A DNA stretch of 64,000 nucleotides, taken from Thermomonas sp. (GTDB lineage Bacteria > Pseudomonadota > Gammaproteobacteria > Xanthomonadales > Xanthomonadaceae). The stretch covers positions 62,001-126,000 of the forward strand of contig NZ_JAQSDO010000006.1 of assembly GCF_029945965.1 (NCBI RefSeq), given 5' to 3'. Each line of letters opens with the position of its first letter. The stretch's first letter is position 1. Positions 25,875 through 38,116 of this stretch are shown here, piece by piece. Under the pieces are notes generated by a model. The model was not told the origin of the DNA, made no database searches, and saw nothing but the letters and a program-made list of their open reading frames with translations. Both the position numbers and the translations under genes were made by a program.

Positions 25875-26930
25875 ATGAGCCTTGCCGAACGCACCACGTC
25901 CAGCCCACAGCCCGCACTGGCCGGAGCGGGCATGCGTGCGTCAGTCGGATTGTCACCAGTGGATACCGACGCCGTGCGCGGCTGCATCGACGCGGTGTTG
26001 CCCATGCGCCATGCCGGTACCCGCAAGGTGCGCATCGCGTACGAATTGTCGGGTGCCGCGGGCGCGCCGGTGGTGTTCGTGGCGGGTGGCATCTCGGCGC
26101 ATCGACACGTGGCGGCCAACGCGTGCGATGCCGCTGCCGGTTGGGCCGAAGACCTGTTGGGCGCGGGCCGCACGCTGGATCCTGCGCGCTGCCGCATCCT
26201 GGCGTTCGACTACATCGGCGCCGACGGCAGCCTGGACGCGCCGATCGACACTGCCGACCAGGCTGATGCGATCGCCTTGTTGCTCGAAGCGCTGGGCATC
26301 GAATGCCTGGAAGCCTTCATCGGTTACTCCTACGGCGCGATGGTCGGCCTGCAACTGGCGCAGCGGCACCCGACGCGCCTGCAACGGCTGGTCGCAGTCA
26401 GTGGTGCGCATCGCGCGCATCCATATGCGGCGGCATGGCGTGCGTTGCAGCGCAAGGCGGTCGCCCTGGGCCAATTGCAATGCGCGGACGAGCAGGGCCT
26501 GTCGCTGGCGCGCCAATTCGCGATGCTGAGTTATCGAACTCCAGAGGAATTCGCCGAGCGTTTCGACGCGGCGCCTACGTTGAAGAACGGTCGCGTCTGC
26601 GTCGCCGCAGAAGACTACCTGGATGCCGCCGGCGCGAAATTCGTCGCCCGCATCTGCAGCACGGCATGGCTGCGACTTTCCGAATCGATCGACCTGCACC
26701 AGATCGATCCGGCGCAGGTCACCGTGCCGACCACGGTCATTGCGGTGGAGGGCGACCGGTTGGTGCCGTTGTCCGATGCGGTGACCCTGGTCGAAGGCTT
26801 GGGATTGAACGGGAGCCTGCGCGTGCTGCGCTCCCGCTACGGACATGACGCTTTCCTCAAGGAAGGCGATCGCATCGACGCACTGTTGAGTGCTGCGTTG
26901 CGCCACAACATCACTGGGGAGACAGCATGA
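25875..26930 (+). CDS. metX: homoserine O-acyltransferase, MetX family
   Basis: Activates homoserine by acylation in methionine synthesis; in Xanthomonadaceae the MetX-type enzyme is believed to use succinyl-CoA. The 351-residue product is an alpha/beta hydrolase with the nucleophile Ser152 in GYSYG, an acid in EGDRLVPLSD and a terminal HDAFLKE. The nucleophile elbow differs from the usual MetX GGSMGG wording, so identity rests partly on the operon (metB and hom follow). The ATG at 25875 lies downstream of the riboswitch with GGGGA six bases upstream. Its stop overlaps metB as ATGA. Confidence 0.85.
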   Translation: MSLAERTTSSPQPALAGAGMRASVGLSPVDTDAVRGCIDAVLPMRHAGTRKVRIAYELSGAAGAPVVFVAGGISAHRHVAANACDAAAGWAEDLLGAGRTLDPARCRILAFDYIGADGSLDAPIDTADQADAIALLLEALGIECLEAFIGYSYGAMVGLQLAQRHPTRLQRLVAVSGAHRAHPYAAAWRALQRKAVALGQLQCADEQGLSLARQFAMLSYRTPEEFAERFDAAPTLKNGRVCVAAEDYLDAAGAKFVARICSTAWLRLSESIDLHQIDPAQVTVPTTVIAVEGDRLVPLSDAVTLVEGLGLNGSLRVLRSRYGHDAFLKEGDRIDALLSAALRHNITGETA

Positions 26931-28156
26931 GCCTGGACAACATCGACGCCACATCCATCCACCAAGCCGGGTGTCGTCCTTCGACCCAAGCGGTGCGTGC
27001 CGGCATCGACCGCGACACTGCTTTCGGTGCAGTGACGCCACCGCTGGTGTTGTCGTCCAATTTCAGCTTCGCCGGCTTCAACGAAAAGCGCCAATACGAC
27101 TATTCGCGCAGCGGCAATCCGACCCGCGACCTGCTGGGCGAAGCGCTGGCGCAACTGGAAGGCGGCGCTGGTGGCGTGGTGACCTCGACCGGCATGTCAG
27201 CGATCACCTTGGCCCTGAATGCGTTGCTGCAGCCGGGCGACCGCTTGGTGGTGCCGCACGATTGCTACGGCGGTAGCTGGCGCCTGTTCAATGCGCTGGC
27301 GAAGAAGGGCGCGTTTGAACTGGTCACCGCCGACCTCACCGATCCGCGCGCGCTGGCCGAGGCATTGAATCCATCGCCGGCACTGGTCTGGATCGAAACG
27401 CCGTCCAACCCATTGCTGCGCATCACCGACCTGCGTTTCGTGATCGATGCCGCGCACAAGGCCGGTTCGTTGGTGGTGGTAGACAACACTTTCCTGTCGC
27501 CCGCCTTGCAGAGACCAATTGCCGATTTCCAGGCGGACTTGGTGGTGCATTCCACCACCAAGTACATCAATGGCCACAGTGACGTGGTCGGCGGTGCGGT
27601 GATCGCGCGCGATGCCGCCTTGCATGAGCAACTGAGTTGGTGGGCCAATTGCCTGGGCATTACGGGTTCCCCGTTCGACAGCTTCCTGACCTTGCGCGGG
27701 CTGCGCACCCTGGACGCGCGCCTGCGCGTGCACCAGGAAAACACGCAGGCAGTGGTGGCATTGCTGGATGGGCATCCCGCGGTGCGTGCACTGCACTATC
27801 CGGGGCTGGCTACGCATCCGGGACATGCGCTGGCAGCGCGCCAGCAACACGGTTTCGGCGCGATGTTGAGCGTCGAACTGGAAGGCGGCGAGCAGGCGGT
27901 GCGCGCATTCGTCGACGGCCTGCGCTACTTCACCCTGGCTGAATCGCTGGGCGGCGTGGAGAGCCTGGTCGCGCATCCGGCAACCATGACCCATGCGGCA
28001 ATGAGCGAGGAAGCGCGCGCGGTCGCGGGTATCTCCGATGGCTTGTTGCGGCTGTCAGTGGGCATCGAACATGCGGATGACCTGTGCGCGGATCTTGCCG
28101 ATGCGCTGGTGCGGGCGCAGGCTGCTGCAGGTAAGGTACGCAAGGTCGCCAAATGA
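26927..28156 (+). CDS. metB: cystathionine gamma-synthase / O-succinylhomoserine lyase
   Basis: A PLP-dependent Cys/Met metabolism enzyme of 409 residues that joins O-acylhomoserine with cysteine (or sulfide). The PLP lysine is Lys212 in HSTTKYINGHSD. YSRSGNPTR, TSTGMSAI and ETPSNPLL are the other substrate and cofactor motifs. The start overlaps the metX stop (ATGA) and its own stop overlaps hom (ATGA), making a tightly coupled three-gene unit under the SAM riboswitch. Synthase versus direct sulfhydrylase cannot be settled from sequence. Confidence 0.95.
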   Translation: MSLDNIDATSIHQAGCRPSTQAVRAGIDRDTAFGAVTPPLVLSSNFSFAGFNEKRQYDYSRSGNPTRDLLGEALAQLEGGAGGVVTSTGMSAITLALNALLQPGDRLVVPHDCYGGSWRLFNALAKKGAFELVTADLTDPRALAEALNPSPALVWIETPSNPLLRITDLRFVIDAAHKAGSLVVVDNTFLSPALQRPIADFQADLVVHSTTKYINGHSDVVGGAVIARDAALHEQLSWWANCLGITGSPFDSFLTLRGLRTLDARLRVHQENTQAVVALLDGHPAVRALHYPGLATHPGHALAARQQHGFGAMLSVELEGGEQAVRAFVDGLRYFTLAESLGGVESLVAHPATMTHAAMSEEARAVAGISDGLLRLSVGIEHADDLCADLADALVRAQAAAGKVRKVAK

Positions 28157-29295
28157 ACGCACAGGTCGCAGCATTGCGCAGTACGAGTGTAAAACCGGCA
28201 CGGGTGGCCCTGCTTGGTACCGGCACGGTGGGCAGCGCGCTGTGGTCGCGGCTGGCCGGCTGGGACGGATCACCATTGGGTGAGCGCCTGTCGCTGGTGC
28301 ACGTCGCCAATTCGCAGGTCGCGATCAGCAACTGCAAGGGCATTCCGGCCAACACCCCGGAGATATTCATGCACAACAGGCCGCAGGCCAGCTCGCTGGA
28401 TGCGGTGGAAGCAGCGCTGGATGGTGCAGGCCCGCGGATCGTGATCGATGCCACCGCTTCCGATGAGGTCGCCGAGCAGCATGCCGCCTGGCTTGCGCGT
28501 GGCATCCATGTGGTGACCGCCTGCAAGCTGGGGCAGGGCACGTCGCTGGAGCGTTGGCATGCGATCCAGTCGGCTCGCCATGCGGGCGGCACGTATTACG
28601 GCGACAGCGCGACGGTCGGTGCAGGCCTGCCGCTGCTGCGCAGCCTGCGCGAGCTGCAGACCGGTGGCGATCGCATCCATGCCATTGCCGGCGTGCTGTC
28701 GGGATCGTTGGCGTGGTTGTGCAACCACTACGATGGCTTGCGCCCGTTTTCCGGCTTCGTCCGCGAAGCGCGCGAAGCCGGCTTCACCGAGCCGGACCCA
28801 CGCGAAGACCTCTCTGGCGAGGACGTGCGCCGCAAGCTGTTGATCCTGGCTCGCGCCGCCGGTTATCCCTTGCATGCCGATGCGGTACAGGTGGACTCGC
28901 TGGTACCCGCCGGTCTGGCAGCACTGGCGGAACAGGACGCCGACGCCGCCCTGCCGCAACTGGATGCGCCAATGCGGGCGCACTATGCCGCAGCTTACAA
29001 GAATGGCGAGAAGCTGCGTTTCATCGCGCGCCTGCGGGGTGGCCTGGCGACGATCGGGCTGGAAACGTTGGCCGCCGATCATCCGCTTGCCGGAGGAGCC
29101 GGCACCGACAACAAGGTCGCGATCTGGTCGGACCGGTATCGCGAGCAACCGTTGGTGATCCAGGGGCCTGGCGCGGGCGCCGCAGTGACTGCGGCGGCAT
29201 TACTGGATGATGCGCTTGCGATCCATGCGGCAACTGCCGGCGATAGAGCCGTTCAGGTGAGCACATTGATCCCGAAGAACGTTTCGATGGGCTGA
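28153..29295 (+). CDS. hom: homoserine dehydrogenase, stand-alone
   Basis: Reduces aspartate semialdehyde to homoserine, the substrate of metX. The 380-residue protein has the NAD(P) motif GTGTVGSAL near residue 22. Its catalytic region (TEPDPREDLSGEDVRRKLLILAR) closely resembles the C-terminal half of the bifunctional ThrA/MetL enzymes rather than the ACT-domain Hom enzymes. No aspartokinase or ACT domain is attached, so feedback control at the protein level is probably lost, leaving the riboswitch as the control point. Its 3' end overlaps the opposing GGDEF-EAL gene by 43 bases. Confidence 0.93.
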   Translation: MNAQVAALRSTSVKPARVALLGTGTVGSALWSRLAGWDGSPLGERLSLVHVANSQVAISNCKGIPANTPEIFMHNRPQASSLDAVEAALDGAGPRIVIDATASDEVAEQHAAWLARGIHVVTACKLGQGTSLERWHAIQSARHAGGTYYGDSATVGAGLPLLRSLRELQTGGDRIHAIAGVLSGSLAWLCNHYDGLRPFSGFVREAREAGFTEPDPREDLSGEDVRRKLLILARAAGYPLHADAVQVDSLVPAGLAALAEQDADAALPQLDAPMRAHYAAAYKNGEKLRFIARLRGGLATIGLETLAADHPLAGGAGTDNKVAIWSDRYREQPLVIQGPGAGAAVTAAALLDDALAIHAATAGDRAVQVSTLIPKNVSMG

Positions 29296-31445
29296 GGGCG
29301 CTGGAAGACATAGCCCTGCGCGTAATCCACGCCGATCCGGCGCAGATGTTCGAGCTGTGCCTCGGTTTCAGCCTGTTCGGCCACCGCACGCTTGTTGAGT
29401 ACATGTGCGATTTCGGTAATCGATCGCACGACTGCCTCGGGCAGGCCGCCGTTGCCGAGCTCGCGCACGAAGCTGCCATCGATCTTCAGGTAGTCCACAT
29501 CGAGTTCGCGCAGGTAGCCGAACGAACAGAAGCCGGTACCGAAGTCGTCCAGCGCGAACCGGCATCCCAGGTCGCCCACGCGATCAATGAAGCGGCGCGC
29601 GCGGGTCATGTCGCGGACCACGCTGGTCTCGGTGATTTCAAGGCACAGCTGTTCCGGCTTTAGCGGGCTGCGACGCAGGCGTGCGGCGAAGTAGTCGCCG
29701 AAGTCCTCGTCGACCAGGGTGGTACCTCCGATATTGATATTGCACTGCTCGACTTGCGCCAGCGCGACGGGATTCTGCTCAAGCCAGGTCAGGGTCGCGT
29801 CCAGCACGTAGCGATCCAGGCGTGGCCCCAGCCGGTAGCGCTCGGCCGCGGCGATCATTTCCGCTGGAGGACGCAGGTTGCCGTCCTTGTCGCGCCAGCG
29901 CACCAGGATTTCGAAATGCGATTGCAATGGTTGCTGGTTGCACAGGTTCACGATTGGCTGGCACCACAAGTCGATCCGGCGTTGGTCCAGCGCTTCGCGC
30001 GCCGCCATCGCCGAGTGCATCGCGCGGGTGCGCATGCGGATGTCGTCCGGGTTTGATGCTGCTGCAAAGGAGCGATTCCCGCCCAGCTCCTTGGCGGCAA
30101 AGCAGGCGGCATCGGTCAACGAGAGCAACTCGTCGAAGGTCATGTGCGGCGCCTTGCTGGTGGCCAGCCCGATGCTGCCGGTGGTGCCCAGGTTCTGTCC
30201 CTGCCAGGCCACGCGCAGTCCCTCGATTGCGGTCAGCAACCGGCGTGCGCGAGTGTTGGCGGTGCGCTCGTCCATCGGCAGCAGTGCGGCAAATTCATCG
30301 CCGCCGGTGCGAGCGATCGGTGTGTCCTCGCCGAATTCGTTGCGGAACAGCCCGGCCACCTGGCGGATCATTTCGTCGCCCGCCACGTGGGTGGCCGAAT
30401 CGTTGACCAGTTTGAAGTGGTCAAGATCGGCATACAGCAGGGTGATGGTTTCATTGTCGGCGGCGAGTATCTGCCGCGCCTGCTCCTCGAACGTGTCGCG
30501 GTTGAGCAGGCCGGTCAGCAGGTCGCGGGTAGCGCGTTGCTGCAATGCCGCGCTGGCATGCGCATGTTCCTGGCGCGAGGCCAGCAACAGCGCGGGGATG
30601 ATCGAATACACCACCAGCATCGACATCATCAGAACGCTGTCATGCAACGTCTGCGGCCGTTCGAAGCCGCCCAGGCCCAGGCCGGTCATCAGGCTCACGA
30701 AGATGATCACTGCCGAGGTTGCCAGCAGGGTCAGCAGCGGTGGGTAGCGCACGGCAGACCACACCAGCAGGGACAGCGGCAGGCTTGCCAGCGCCAGTGG
30801 ATAGTGGCTGCCCAACTGGCCGACGGCATAGACCACGCCAAGCAGGGCGACCAGCAACACGCTCCACAAGGTCATTTCGGCACGGTGTGCAGGCTTGCCA
30901 TGTAAAGCCGGTTCGGTACCGTGGTTGAAGAAGATATACAGCAGGACAGGGCTGACGCTGGCCACGCCGAGCAGGTCGCCCATTGCCCATTGCACAGCGA
31001 TGCGGCCGGCATCGTGAAATTGCGCCATGCCGGCATGGACCATGCCGAAGGCACCGATGCAGGCGCTGGTCGCGCTCAGCAGCAGACCGCCGCGCAGCAG
31101 CAGCAGACCGTCGGCGGTGCGCAGGTGGATGCGGCGGGAGGTCATCCGGCTGCGGACGTACCACCCGGCCACCAAGGTTGCCAGCATTTTGCTGCCTATC
31201 GAGTACGGCAGGAATTCGGCTGGTACCGGCAGTACGAATGCATGCAAGGCCAGCATCGCCAGCGGGATCGTGAGCACATACACCAAGCCGTAGCGGAGTA
31301 CCATCGCGAACCCGATGCCGGCCGCCGGCCAGAACAGGGTCACGTCGGCGGGCGTGCGCAGGTAGGACACGGCAACCACCGCTCCGGCAAAATACAGGCC
31401 GGTCAGCAGCACTCCCCTCTGTACACGTGCCAGTGTGGCTTGCAT
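29253..31445 (-). CDS. MASE1-GGDEF-EAL cyclic-di-GMP signalling protein
   Basis: A 730-residue membrane protein: a MASE1-like sensor of about eight membrane segments (1-290), a GGDEF domain with intact GGDEF at 381-385, and an EAL domain from about 485. The EAL signature reads EIL but the catalytic Glu is kept, as are NIN, EITET, DDFGTG, KIDG and the QGYVF ending, so both synthesis and hydrolysis of cyclic-di-GMP look possible. The allosteric RxxD I-site before GGDEF is absent. It overlaps the end of hom in convergent orientation. Confidence 0.92.
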   Translation of the reverse strand: MQATLARVQRGVLLTGLYFAGAVVAVSYLRTPADVTLFWPAAGIGFAMVLRYGLVYVLTIPLAMLALHAFVLPVPAEFLPYSIGSKMLATLVAGWYVRSRMTSRRIHLRTADGLLLLRGGLLLSATSACIGAFGMVHAGMAQFHDAGRIAVQWAMGDLLGVASVSPVLLYIFFNHGTEPALHGKPAHRAEMTLWSVLLVALLGVVYAVGQLGSHYPLALASLPLSLLVWSAVRYPPLLTLLATSAVIIFVSLMTGLGLGGFERPQTLHDSVLMMSMLVVYSIIPALLLASRQEHAHASAALQQRATRDLLTGLLNRDTFEEQARQILAADNETITLLYADLDHFKLVNDSATHVAGDEMIRQVAGLFRNEFGEDTPIARTGGDEFAALLPMDERTANTRARRLLTAIEGLRVAWQGQNLGTTGSIGLATSKAPHMTFDELLSLTDAACFAAKELGGNRSFAAASNPDDIRMRTRAMHSAMAAREALDQRRIDLWCQPIVNLCNQQPLQSHFEILVRWRDKDGNLRPPAEMIAAAERYRLGPRLDRYVLDATLTWLEQNPVALAQVEQCNINIGGTTLVDEDFGDYFAARLRRSPLKPEQLCLEITETSVVRDMTRARRFIDRVGDLGCRFALDDFGTGFCSFGYLRELDVDYLKIDGSFVRELGNGGLPEAVVRSITEIAHVLNKRAVAEQAETEAQLEHLRRIGVDYAQGYVFQRPQPIETFFGINVLT

Positions 31446-31523
31446 GACTTCAGTCTATGCATGGCCACGCCGGATGCAAGCGGCGTCATCAAGTTGGATC
31501 GCAGGTGCAGCCAGCCCCGTCAT

Positions 31524-32906
<1,383 letters not shown>

Positions 32907-33004
32907 GTGGAAGATTGCTCTATGGTTGCGGGGGAACAATTGGATCAATCGCATCGAACACCCCTATTCTATGCCTGCCATCGCAACCGACGGGACGCTC
33001 GCGC

Positions 33005-33256
33005 ATGGATCTGATTCTTTACCAGCGTGATGAGTGCCACCTGTGCGACCTCGCGCTGGAGGTGCTGGCGGCTGCGCGGGTGCCGGAGTTCGAAAGCGTG
33101 TTCATCGATGATGCTGCTGCGCTTGAACAGCGCTATGGCCTGCGCGTGCCGGTCCTGTGCGATGAAGCCGGCAGGCGCGAGTTGGATTGGCCTTTCGATG
33201 TGGAACTCGTGCGCCGATTCCTGGTAATGGACTCGGAAGGTTTCGATCCGGGTTGA
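33005..33256 (+). CDS. glutaredoxin-like thiol protein
   Basis: An 83-residue protein of the small glutaredoxin-like family (DUF836 type). It opens MDLILYQRDECHLCDLALE, with a CxxC redox motif (Cys-His-Leu-Cys) after the first strand, and keeps the cis-Pro region VPVLCDE. It is probably a cytoplasmic thiol reductant; its partner is unknown. The ATG at 33005 is preferred because it begins the first beta strand. It sits 72 bases before the sensor kinase gene on the same strand. Confidence 0.85.
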   Translation: MDLILYQRDECHLCDLALEVLAAARVPEFESVFIDDAAALEQRYGLRVPVLCDEAGRRELDWPFDVELVRRFLVMDSEGFDPG

Positions 33257-33328
33257 AGTTTTGACGATCCTGCTTGCGTTGCCGGCGCCGCGTTGCGAGC
33301 ATGCGGTGGGGATGTCGAGGAGCAATGC

Positions 33329-36300
33329 ATGTTGCACAGGATCTGCATGCTGTTGGTGTTTTGGCTGCTGTGCGCGAACGCGCTGGCGGCCGTTCCCGAG
33401 CGTCCGCATTTCCGCATCATTGGGCCGGCGCAGGGCCTGCCGTCCACCGAGATCAGGGTGCTTGCTCGCGACCATGATGGCTATTTGTGGATCGCCACGG
33501 CAGATGGCCTGGCGCGTTACGACGGCGTCGGCATGCGGGTGTGGCGATACGATCCGGCCGATCCAGACGGATTGCCAGGCAACAATATCCAGACCTTGAT
33601 GATCGATGCGGACGACCGCATCTGGGTCGCGGTGGAAGGGGCCGGCATCAGCGTACTGGATGCGCAACGGCACGCCTTCGTGCACTACAACAGGTCAACC
33701 CATCCGCAGATTGGCAGCGACGATACCTGGTCATTTGCGCACCAGGGCAAGACAGTCTGGTTCGGCACCTACGATGGCGGCCTGTATCGGCTGCAACCTG
33801 ATGGCGACATCTCGGAATTTCGCCACGTTCCCGATGCAGCGGATGGCCTGCCATCGGACACGATCGTCGCACTGGCGCTGGATGCCGAAGGCACGTTGTG
33901 GATCGGCACCGACAAGGGATTGGCTGTCCTGCAGGATGGCAAGATCCACGCGGTGCGCTTGCCCGGCGCCGATGGTCCACCTCTGGTGTACTCGCTCAGT
34001 GTGACCTCCGATGGCTTGTGGGTAGGCACATCGAAAGGTGTCTGGCGGCATGATGCTGCGGGGGTGTGGTTGAAACCTGTGTGGTCGTCGATGTTTGAAC
34101 GGCCGAATGCGGTGAAAAGCATTGCGCGTGATCATGACGGGTCGTACTGGATTGGTAGTCAGCGTGGCCTGTGGCGGCAGCAGTACGGCGAGCCACCGGT
34201 GCCGCAGCGCGGAGTGGGTCTGGATAGCTTGCGCGCAGGCGACGCTTTGTTGCTGCAACCAGACGGCGCTCTCTGGATTCCGTTGCCAGGTTTGGGTTTA
34301 GGCTATCTGGAGTCGGAATGGCGGCAGACTGCTGAATACTCGGGTGTCGAAAACGGGTTGCAGGGCGCGATATGTCGTGCACTGGCTCCGGCTCGTGCTG
34401 ATGGTTTCTGGCTGGGTGGCCTGAACGGTGCGCTCGAGCGCCTGACGCGGAGTGGCAGCATCGTGCAGGCCGATGGCGACATTCTCGGACGGTTGCAGAA
34501 CTTGAAACTGCTTGCAGTGGCTGAGGACTCACCGGGAAATATCTGGCTTGGTTCTCGATTGGGTTTGATCAGGGTTGGAGTCGGCGGCGTTATCGACGAA
34601 TGGCGCGCCAACGACCCACAGGATCCGACCCCTGATGCCCAGATCGACACGCTGCAGCTTGCCGGCGACGGGACTCTCTGGTTGTCGGCGCCGGGTGGTG
34701 GTGTACAGCAGCGTGATACGGCGACCGGCAAGATCCTCCTCGACATCCCGGCTGGCGATATGGGCGGGTTGGGCAATGCCGATCTTGAAGCTTTGATCAT
34801 TTCGCCCGATGACGAGCCATGGGTCGCCGGCGCCGAAGGCGTGGCCCGGCTTGATCGTGTGCATCGGCGCTTCGTGGTGCTGCCGGAGCTGGGTGGCGGG
34901 CGCGTCTATGCACTCGCCTTCGATGGTCGTGATGTGCTCTGGTTGCAACGTCTGCCTGGCCTTGAGCAGTACCGCCTCGCTAATGGGCATTGGTCGCTTG
35001 AGACTCGTGTTGGCGAAAGCGAAGGCATGCCTTCCGTGGGTGCTGCGGGAATTCGCGTTGACGCACACCATCGGGTGTGGGTGTCCACTTCACGTGGATT
35101 ATTCCGATGGGATCCGGTGCGCCGCAACCTGCGTCGGCAGGGCATGCAGGACAGTACCAGCAGCCAGGAATACCTGGATCGTGCGCTGGCGATGAGCAAC
35201 GATGGTGTGCTGGCCGCAGCCACGGCCGATGGCGGGCTGGTGCTGGTGGACACCAATGCTGCCGATCCCGCGAGCAACATACCCACGCTGCGCTTCGATC
35301 GTTTCTCGGTGCGTCGCAATGGCCAATGGCACGATCTGCCGATTAGCGATCCACTTCAATTGCTGCGTGGTGACCGTGAGTTCCGTTTGCGCGCACGCTT
35401 GCTTGCGTTCGACGATCCACTTGGCAGTCGCTACTGGGCAAGACTCGATGGGTTCGACCACGATTGGGTTGCGCTGGACAGCGATGGCGAACGCGTGTTC
35501 ACCGACCTTGCGCCCGGAACCTGGACCCTGCACATGCGTGCGCAGGATGCGTCGGGCAATCGTGCACGCCAGCAGTCCCTGTCGTTCGTGGTGCCACCAC
35601 CCTGGTGGCTGACGCTGTGGGCGAAGATAGTGTTCACGATCATGGCCATCTGCCTGGTGCTGTGTGCCGCATGGCTGTATCGCGCGCGCCTGCGGCGCAT
35701 GCATGTCTGGCAGCTTGCCGAGGCGCAACGTGCGATGGTGGAACAGGCATCGGAGGCCAAGACGCGCTTCCTGGCCACGCTTGGCCATGAGGTGCGGACG
35801 CCGATGGCCGGTGTGCTCGGCATGAGCGAGCTGCTGCTGGCCAGTAATCTGGACACGCGCCAGCGCGGGCAGGCCGATGCGATCCATCGCGCGGGAAACC
35901 ACCTGCTGCGACTGGTGAATGATGCTCTGGACCTGGCCCGCATCGAAGCCGGTCGACTTGAACTATTGAATGCGGATTTCGCCCTGCGCCCGTTGCTGGA
36001 TGAAGTGGTTGCGCTGATGGCGCCGTTGGCGGAACGACGCGGCCTGCAATTCATCGACACGCTTGATCCACAAGCACCGCAAGCCGTGCATGGCGACCGG
36101 ACCCGCATCGAACAGATACTGCTGAACCTGCTTGGCAATGCGATCAAGTTCACCGAGGCCGGCCATGTCTCGATGGAAACTTTTGCACTGTCTCCGCAAG
36201 GCATGCGTTTCGTGGTCGCCGACACTGGTCCGGGACTGAGCAGCGAGCAGCAGGCACGCCTGTTCCGTCGCTTCGAACAGGCCGATGGCGCACGCACCGC

Positions 36301-36853
36301 ATCACGTTATGGCGGCAGCGGGCTGGGACTGGCGATTTCGCAGGAACTGGCTGCGGCGATGGGCGGGCGCATCGATGTTGAAAGCGAACCAGGGCGGGGG
36401 ACGCGTTTCATCGTCGACCTTCCACTGGCCAGTGCGGCACTCCCCGCAAATCCGGAGCCGCTGACGCCCGTGTTGAATGAGCATTCGTTACGAATGTCGC
36501 ATCTACTACTGGTCGAAGACGATCCGACCGTGGCCGAGGTGATCCGGCAATTACTGCAAGAACAAGGTCACGATGTCAGCCATGCTGCACATGGGTTGGC
36601 TGCACTGGGCGAGGTTGCCGGCAACACGTTCGATGCCGCGCTGCTCGATCTCGACCTGCCGGGCATGGACGGGCTGGCGTTGGCGCGCGTGCTGCGTGCC
36701 CAGGGATTCAGTGCGCCGCTGCTCGCAGTTACCGCACGTTCGGATACCGGTGCCGAGGTGTTGGCGCGGGAAGCCGGTTTCAACGGGTTCCTGCGCAAGC
36801 CGGTGACCGGGGCGATGTTGGCGCAGGCACTGGCGCGCCTGCTGCCCGGGTAA
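33329..36853 (+). CDS. hybrid sensor histidine kinase with periplasmic two-component propellers
   Basis: A 1174-residue hybrid kinase. A signal peptide (about 1-21) is followed by a periplasmic double beta-propeller of Reg_prop repeats ([17 protein letters not shown] and similar, to about 680). Then come a Y_Y_Y domain (about 690-755) and one membrane segment (about 764-788). The cytoplasmic part has HisKA with the phosphorylated His820 in GHEVRTP, an HATPase domain ([15 protein letters not shown]) and a receiver with Asp1107 in [11 protein letters not shown]. Unlike HTCS regulators it lacks a DNA-binding output. GAGGAG precedes the ATG. Such propeller sensors often detect oligosaccharides; the ligand here is unknown. 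Confidence 0.93.
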   Translation: MLHRICMLLVFWLLCANALAAVPERPHFRIIGPAQGLPSTEIRVLARDHDGYLWIATADGLARYDGVGMRVWRYDPADPDGLPGNNIQTLMIDADDRIWVAVEGAGISVLDAQRHAFVHYNRSTHPQIGSDDTWSFAHQGKTVWFGTYDGGLYRLQPDGDISEFRHVPDAADGLPSDTIVALALDAEGTLWIGTDKGLAVLQDGKIHAVRLPGADGPPLVYSLSVTSDGLWVGTSKGVWRHDAAGVWLKPVWSSMFERPNAVKSIARDHDGSYWIGSQRGLWRQQYGEPPVPQRGVGLDSLRAGDALLLQPDGALWIPLPGLGLGYLESEWRQTAEYSGVENGLQGAICRALAPARADGFWLGGLNGALERLTRSGSIVQADGDILGRLQNLKLLAVAEDSPGNIWLGSRLGLIRVGVGGVIDEWRANDPQDPTPDAQIDTLQLAGDGTLWLSAPGGGVQQRDTATGKILLDIPAGDMGGLGNADLEALIISPDDEPWVAGAEGVARLDRVHRRFVVLPELGGGRVYALAFDGRDVLWLQRLPGLEQYRLANGHWSLETRVGESEGMPSVGAAGIRVDAHHRVWVSTSRGLFRWDPVRRNLRRQGMQDSTSSQEYLDRALAMSNDGVLAAATADGGLVLVDTNAADPASNIPTLRFDRFSVRRNGQWHDLPISDPLQLLRGDREFRLRARLLAFDDPLGSRYWARLDGFDHDWVALDSDGERVFTDLAPGTWTLHMRAQDASGNRARQQSLSFVVPPPWWLTLWAKIVFTIMAICLVLCAAWLYRARLRRMHVWQLAEAQRAMVEQASEAKTRFLATLGHEVRTPMAGVLGMSELLLASNLDTRQRGQADAIHRAGNHLLRLVNDALDLARIEAGRLELLNADFALRPLLDEVVALMAPLAERRGLQFIDTLDPQAPQAVHGDRTRIEQILLNLLGNAIKFTEAGHVSMETFALSPQGMRFVVADTGPGLSSEQQARLFRRFEQADGARTASRYGGSGLGLAISQELAAAMGGRIDVESEPGRGTRFIVDLPLASAALPANPEPLTPVLNEHSLRMSHLLLVEDDPTVAEVIRQLLQEQGHDVSHAAHGLAALGEVAGNTFDAALLDLDLPGMDGLALARVLRAQGFSAPLLAVTARSDTGAEVLAREAGFNGFLRKPVTGAMLAQALARLLPG

Positions 36854-36886
36854 TTCGATAAGCAGAGAAGATGTAGAGCTGGCGCG

Positions 36887-37990
36887 TCAGCCGAGTTGTC
36901 GCTGCCTGCTGCCTGCATGCACCGCAGCAACCAGTGCAGCGACATGCTCGGGAAGCATGTCGGGTGACAGACCATGGCCGAGGTTGAACACGTGTCCCTC
37001 GCGCGATCCGCCGTTGCCGGCGGCGTAACTGTCCAGTGACGCCTGCACCTGCATGGCGATTGCGTCCGGCGATGCATACAGAATTGCCGGATCCAGGTTG
37101 CCCTGTACCGCGACCTTGCCCGCCGTGCGGCGTGCGGCGTCTTCCAGGGTCACGGTCCAGTCAACGCCGAGCCCCTGCGTGCCGCTACCTGCTAGTTCCT
37201 CCAGATACGGGGCGTTGCCCTTGCCGAACAGGATCAATGGAGCATCCTCGCGCTTGAGTTCGCGCGCGATGCGGGTGAGGTAGGGCAATGAGAATTCGCG
37301 GTACATCGCCGGCGACAAGGTGCCGCCCCAGGTGTCGAAGACTTGCAGGACTTGTGCGCCTGCGGCCTGCTGCGCGCCGAGATAGGCGATCACCGCATCG
37401 GTGACCACGCCCAGCAGCTGGTGCATGGCCCTGGGCTCATTCAATGCCAGCGCCTTGACCTTGCCCCAGTCCTTGCTGCCGCTGCCCTCGACCATGTAGC
37501 AAGCCAGCGTCCATGGGCTGCCGGAGAACCCGATCAACGGGATCGCAGGATCCAGCTCGCGGCGAATCGTGCGCACCGCATCCATCACGTAGCGCAGTTC
37601 ACGATCCATGTCCGGCACGGCGAGTTTTGCGATGTCGGCCACGCTGCTGATCGGGCGTTCGAACTTCGGGCCCTCGCCGTCGACGAAGTACAGGCCCAGG
37701 CCCATTGCATCCGGGATAGTCAGGATGTCGGAAAACAGGATCGCGGCGTCCAGCGGGAACCGACGCAACGGTTGCAACGTCACTTCGCAGGCCAGTTCCG
37801 GATTCTTGGCCAGGGCCAGAAAACTGCCTGCCTGCGCGCGTGTTGCCCGGTATTCCGGCAGATATCGGCCAGCTTGCCGCATCAGCCAGACTGGCGTGCA
37901 GTCGACGGTTTCGCGACGCAGTGCGCGCATCAGGCGGCTATTAAAGGCGGGGCTCTTCAAGGCGAGGTTGTCGTTCGGGGGCGTTGGCAC
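36887..37990 (-). CDS. hemE: uroporphyrinogen decarboxylase
   Basis: Decarboxylates uroporphyrinogen III to coproporphyrinogen III in haem synthesis. The signature [14 protein letters not shown] is near the N terminus, and [18 protein letters not shown] and NLGHG follow. Start choice: an ATG at 38068 would fall inside a strong hairpin and add 26 non-conserved residues. The GTG at 37990 has AAGGA about 10 bases upstream and gives 367 residues (MPTPPNDN), close to the family length of about 354. I use the GTG. Confidence 0.95.
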   Translation of the reverse strand: MPTPPNDNLALKSPAFNSRLMRALRRETVDCTPVWLMRQAGRYLPEYRATRAQAGSFLALAKNPELACEVTLQPLRRFPLDAAILFSDILTIPDAMGLGLYFVDGEGPKFERPISSVADIAKLAVPDMDRELRYVMDAVRTIRRELDPAIPLIGFSGSPWTLACYMVEGSGSKDWGKVKALALNEPRAMHQLLGVVTDAVIAYLGAQQAAGAQVLQVFDTWGGTLSPAMYREFSLPYLTRIARELKREDAPLILFGKGNAPYLEELAGSGTQGLGVDWTVTLEDAARRTAGKVAVQGNLDPAILYASPDAIAMQVQASLDSYAAGNGGSREGHVFNLGHGLSPDMLPEHVAALVAAVHAGSRQRQLG

Positions 37991-38058
37991 TTCAGTGAAA
38001 TCCTTCGAATGCGAATGAATGCCGTCCCTGGCGTGAGAGGTCGGCTTCGAAACATACT

Positions 38059-38080
38059 GCCCGGCCATCCTTGGCCGGGC
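38059..38080. repeat. GC-rich perfect hairpin upstream of hemE
   Basis: GCCCGGCCA and TGGCCGGGC form a perfect 9-bp stem with a TCCT loop, about 70 bases upstream of the hemE start. It is the first of two adjacent hairpins in the gap between the WGR gene and hemE and lacks a U tract in either direction. Confidence 0.55.
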
Positions 38081-38093
38081 GTTCGGCGGCGCG

Positions 38094-38116
38094 TGGACTG
38101 CCGATAGGGCAGTCCA
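38094..38116 (-). terminator. hairpin directly after the WGR gene
   Basis: TGGACTGCC and GGCAGTCCA form a 9-bp stem with a 5-base loop. It begins at the base next to the WGR stop codon, reading leftward. Placement suits a terminator or 3'-end stabiliser, but no U run follows, so intrinsic termination is uncertain. Confidence 0.45.
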
